Source: an uncultured Magnetococcales bacterium (GTDB lineage: Bacteria > Pseudomonadota > Magnetococcia > Magnetococcales > Magnetaquicoccaceae). From it: a stretch of 7,227 nucleotides of DNA. The DNA lies in contig CAIWLA010000723.1 in the NCBI GenBank assembly GCA_903913345.1, positions 1 to 7,227 of the forward strand, written 5' to 3'. The stretch's first letter is position 1, and every line of letters begins with the position of its first letter. The position numbers and the translations under genes are program-made. Positions 4,757-7,227 of this stretch are shown here, in pieces. The notes beneath the pieces were generated by a model. That model was not told the origin of the DNA and searched no databases. It worked only from the letters and a program-made list of their open reading frames with translations.

Positions 4757-6832
4757 ATGGTAATGTCTATGAGCGGTTTGTGGTTGGCCATCCTGTGCGG
4801 GGTTGGCGCGGTGGTTTTTGGTGTCGTAACCAGAAGCTGGATTTTGGGGTTGTCTCCCGGTTCGGCCAGAATGCAGGAGATTTCGGCTGCCATTGAAGAA
4901 GGGGCGATGGCGTACATGCGTCGCCAGTATACGACCATCACCTATGTGGGCATGGTCCTTTTCCTCCTGCTGGCCATCTTTTTGGGGTTTCCGACGGCGA
5001 TTGGTTTCGCAATCGGCGCGCTCCTCTCTGGTGCAGCGGGTTTTATCGGCATGAGCATCTCGGTCAAGGCCAATGTGCGCACGGCTGAAGCCGCCAAGGG
5101 GGGGTTGAATGCCGCCCTGCAGGTGGCCTTTCGTGGCGGGGCCATCACCGGCATGATGGTCGTCGGTCTGGGCCTGTTGGGTGTCTCCATCTACTTCATG
5201 TTCCTGATGAAGACCGGTGATACCAGCAATATGCCCCTCCTGCTGAAACCACTGGTGGGGTTTGCCTTTGGTGGTTCACTGATTTCCATCTTTGCCCGGT
5301 TGGGTGGTGGTATCTTTACCAAGGGCGCGGATGTGGGTGCGGACCTGGTGGGCAAGGTGGAAGCGGGCATCCCGGAAGATGACCCGCGCAACCCCGCCGT
5401 GATTGCGGACAATGTGGGCGACAATGTGGGTGACTGTGCCGGTATGGCGGCGGATCTGTTCGAGACCTATGCCGTGACCGTGATTGCCAGCATGTTGCTG
5501 GGTTCCCTCGTGATGAAGGGTTTTCAAAACGCCCTGGTCTATCCGTTGGTGTTGGGCGGCATCTCCATTGTGGGTTCCATTGCTGGCACCTATGCCGTCA
5601 AGGCCCAGCCCGGCCAGAAAATCATGTCGGCCCTGTACAAGGGCGTGATTGTCAATGGTGTCATCTCTGCCATCCTCTTCTATCCGGTCACCCGTTGGCT
5701 GATGACGGATAACGGCAGCTTCAGCGTCACAAGCCTGTATGGTGCCGCGATGATCGGTTTGGCGTTGACCGCCGCCATGGTTGTCATCACCGAGTATTAT
5801 ACCGCGACCGAATACAGCCCGGTACAGAATGTGGCCAAGGCCTCCCAGACGGGTCATGGCACCAATGTCATTGCCGGTTTGGGCCTCTCCATGAAGGCCA
5901 CGGCCGCTCCGGTGCTGGCCGTTTGTCTGAGCATTCTGGGTGCCTATCACCTGGCGGGCCTCTACGGTATCGCCGTGGCCGCCACCTCCATGCTCTCCAT
6001 GACCGGTATCATTGTGGCCCTGGATGCGTATGGACCCATCACCGACAATGCCGGTGGTATTGCCGAGATGGCCGAGTTGCCGTCTGAAATTCGTGACATC
6101 ACCGATCCTCTGGATGCCGTGGGCAACACCACCAAGGCCGTGACCAAAGGGTATGCCATTGGTTCCGCCGGACTGGCTGCCCTGGTGCTCTTTTCCGACT
6201 ACACCCATGAGTTGAACATCCATCTCAAGCTGGCAGCCGTGGCAGCGGGACGGTTGGCGGCCAGTGTGCCCGATGCCGTCTTTGACCTCTCCGATCACTA
6301 TGTGATCATCGGTCTCTTCATTGGGGGTCTGTTGCCCTATCTGTTTGCTGCCATGGGTATGGAAGCCGTGGGGCGGGCGGCGGGCAGTGTGGTGATCGAG
6401 GTGCGTCGGCAGTTCAAGGAGATTCCGGGCATCATGGAAGGGACGGCCAAGCCCGATTATTCCCGTGCCGTGGACATGCTGACCAAGGCCGCCATCAAAG
6501 AGATGATCGTGCCTTCCCTTTTGCCGGTGCTGGTACCCATCGTGGTCGGTATCGCCCTGGGGCCGCAAGCCTTGGGTGGTCTCTTGATGGGGACCATCGT
6601 CACGGGTATCTTTGTGGCCATCTCCATGACCACGGGTGGCGGTGCCTGGGACAATGCCAAGAAGTACATCGAGAGCGGTCACTATGGTGGCAAGGGTTCC
6701 GACACCCACAAGGCGGCGGTGACCGGTGACACGGTGGGCGACCCCTACAAGGATACGGCGGGTCCGGCGGTCAATCCCATGATCAAGATTGCCAATATTG
6801 TGGCCTTGTTGATCGTCTCGCTGATCGTCTGA
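4757..6832 (+). CDS. hppA: Membrane-bound proton-pumping pyrophosphatase, K+-independent type
   Basis: This integral inner-membrane enzyme hydrolyses cytosolic pyrophosphate and pumps protons out, conserving energy otherwise lost in biosynthesis. The 691-residue protein fits the family (about 660-770 residues, 16 membrane helices), and long hydrophobic segments run throughout. It opens with [20 protein letters not shown], the first helix. The substrate site is complete: [19 protein letters not shown] from residue 192, DNVGDNVGD at 218-226 (Asp218, Asp222, Asp226), [11 protein letters not shown] with Asp632, and [10 protein letters not shown] at 657-666 (Asp658, Asp662, Lys665, Asp666). [16 protein letters not shown] has Lys460 and Thr463, the pair known to replace bound potassium, so a K+-independent H+ pump is predicted rather than a Na+ pump. 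It lies downstream of adk and may be partly co-transcribed with it. Two hairpins follow the stop. No break or missing residue is seen. Confidence 0.96.
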   Translation: MVMSMSGLWLAILCGVGAVVFGVVTRSWILGLSPGSARMQEISAAIEEGAMAYMRRQYTTITYVGMVLFLLLAIFLGFPTAIGFAIGALLSGAAGFIGMSISVKANVRTAEAAKGGLNAALQVAFRGGAITGMMVVGLGLLGVSIYFMFLMKTGDTSNMPLLLKPLVGFAFGGSLISIFARLGGGIFTKGADVGADLVGKVEAGIPEDDPRNPAVIADNVGDNVGDCAGMAADLFETYAVTVIASMLLGSLVMKGFQNALVYPLVLGGISIVGSIAGTYAVKAQPGQKIMSALYKGVIVNGVISAILFYPVTRWLMTDNGSFSVTSLYGAAMIGLALTAAMVVITEYYTATEYSPVQNVAKASQTGHGTNVIAGLGLSMKATAAPVLAVCLSILGAYHLAGLYGIAVAATSMLSMTGIIVALDAYGPITDNAGGIAEMAELPSEIRDITDPLDAVGNTTKAVTKGYAIGSAGLAALVLFSDYTHELNIHLKLAAVAAGRLAASVPDAVFDLSDHYVIIGLFIGGLLPYLFAAMGMEAVGRAAGSVVIEVRRQFKEIPGIMEGTAKPDYSRAVDMLTKAAIKEMIVPSLLPVLVPIVVGIALGPQALGGLLMGTIVTGIFVAISMTTGGGAWDNAKKYIESGHYGGKGSDTHKAAVTGDTVGDPYKDTAGPAVNPMIKIANIVALLIVSLIV

Positions 6833-6850
6833 TCTCATCCAGCAGGGTGT

Positions 6851-6881
6851 GGCTGGGTGGAGAAGCACTCTCCATCCAGCC
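6851..6881 (+). terminator. First hairpin after hppA, lacks a U-tract
   Basis: GGCTGGGTGGAGA (6851-6863) pairs with TCTCCATCCAGCC (6869-6881) across a 5-nt loop, 13 pairs with one G-U. The bases after it (GTTCTCCTGG) are not a proper U-tract, so it may protect the hppA 3' end or act with the next hairpin rather than terminate alone. Confidence 0.5.
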
Positions 6882-6917
6882 GTTCTCCTGGCTCTCTTTC
6901 CTGGTGTGGTATGCAGT

Positions 6918-6955
6918 CGTTGGGTGGGCACGTTGTGTCCACCCAACGGTTTTTT
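6918..6955 (+). terminator. Strong intrinsic terminator after hppA
   Basis: CGTTGGGTGG (6918-6927) pairs perfectly with CCACCCAACG (6939-6948). The stem extends inward through a G-U and a CAC/GTG to a 3-nt GTT loop, and six T residues follow (6950-6955). This is a textbook rho-independent terminator ending the hppA transcript. Its U-tract ends only 30 bp before the aminotransferase start codon. Confidence 0.85.
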
Positions 6956-6985
6956 CAGCCCTTTTTTTGGTTCTTGAAGCGATTC

Positions 6986-7227
6986 ATGGAAGAGTTTTAT
7001 CGGATCAGTCGTCTGCCGCCCTATGTGTTTGCAGCGGTCAATGAGTTGAAGGATGCCGCGCGTCACCGGGGGGAGGATATTATTGATTTTGGCATGGGCA
7101 ATCCCGATCAGCCCACGCCGCAACACATTGTGGACAAATTGTGCGAGGCGGCCCGTCAGGGTCGCAACCATCGGTATTCGGTTTCCAGGGGGATCAACGG
7201 CTTGCGCAAGGCGATTTGCGCCTATTA
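6986..7227 (+). CDS. alaC: AlaC-like PLP-dependent aminotransferase (N-terminal part only)
   Basis: Eighty complete codons are visible before the window ends, of about 400 usual for class I/II aminotransferases. The N-terminus [18 protein letters not shown], then [18 protein letters not shown] (residues 28-45) and [16 protein letters not shown], matches E. coli AlaC (glutamate-pyruvate aminotransferase) and the related LL-diaminopimelate aminotransferases almost motif for motif. The GNPD segment is the substrate-side N-terminal loop, and YS.SRGI the start of the large domain. The PLP lysine lies beyond the edge, so activity and exact substrate (alanine/pyruvate or a lysine-pathway intermediate) cannot be decided. 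ATG at 6986 aligns with the family N-terminus; the Shine-Dalgarno (GAAG, seven bases upstream) is weak, and an in-frame TTG at 6974 is an alternative. The hppA terminator lies immediately upstream, leaving almost no room for a separate promoter. Confidence 0.85.
   Translation, partial: MEEFYRISRLPPYVFAAVNELKDAARHRGEDIIDFGMGNPDQPTPQHIVDKLCEAARQGRNHRYSVSRGINGLRKAICAY

Noticed and set aside
5276..7171. 631-codon open frame on the minus strand opposite hppA and alaC
   Set aside because: It is rich in His, Gly, Arg and Gln with no recognisable domain, and runs antisense to a fully convincing HppA and through its terminator hairpins. It is a by-product of GC-rich codon use.
1..7227. CRISPR array, tRNA, rRNA or insertion sequence
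   Set aside because: No regularly spaced repeats, cloverleaf-like segment, rRNA-like sequence or transposase was recognised on either strand.

Overview
This 7.2 kb stretch looks like chromosomal DNA of a GC-rich Gram-negative proteobacterium. The gene content (K+-independent membrane pyrophosphatase, YajD-type HNH protein, AlaC-like aminotransferase, molybdenum cofactor genes) would fit an alphaproteobacterium or a relative such as the Magnetococcia, but the lineage is a guess from protein character, not a search. Six protein-coding genes are supported. Most of the window is housekeeping. I do not see a clear new multi-gene defence or mobile system, CRISPR array, rRNA, tRNA or insertion sequence.

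Layout. (1) Positions 1-2046, minus strand: a molybdenum cofactor pair. A gene fusing MoaE (molybdopterin synthase large subunit) to a MoaB/MogA domain (molybdopterin adenylyltransferase) is followed 33 bp later by moeA (molybdenum insertion), which runs off the left edge. Together they cover three late steps: sulfur insertion into precursor Z, adenylylation, and molybdate insertion. (2) Positions 2047-2316: a gap holding the repressor gene's terminator and the leader of the moaE operon. (3) Positions 2317-2991, minus: a phage-type XRE/S24 repressor. Its Ser/Lys dyad is intact, but the usual Ala-Gly cleavage site reads Ala-Ser. (4) Positions 2992-3388: an AT-rich divergent control region with a near-perfect 18-bp palindrome just upstream of the repressor's ribosome binding site. 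(5) Positions 3389-3799, plus: a yajD-like HNH protein. (6) Positions 3979-6832, plus: adk (adenylate kinase with a four-cysteine zinc LID) and hppA (proton-pumping pyrophosphatase, Lys460/Thr463 type, so predicted K+-independent). (7) Positions 6833-6985: two hairpins, the second a strong intrinsic terminator. (8) Positions 6986 to the end, plus: the 5' part of an AlaC-like aminotransferase gene.

adk and hppA make a sensible pair: both work on the energy currency released by biosynthesis, adk recycling AMP and hppA turning pyrophosphate into a proton gradient. The points most worth a second look are the MoaE-MoaB fusion, the altered cleavage site of the repressor with its candidate operator, and the possibility that the two hairpins before the aminotransferase gene form alternative structures.
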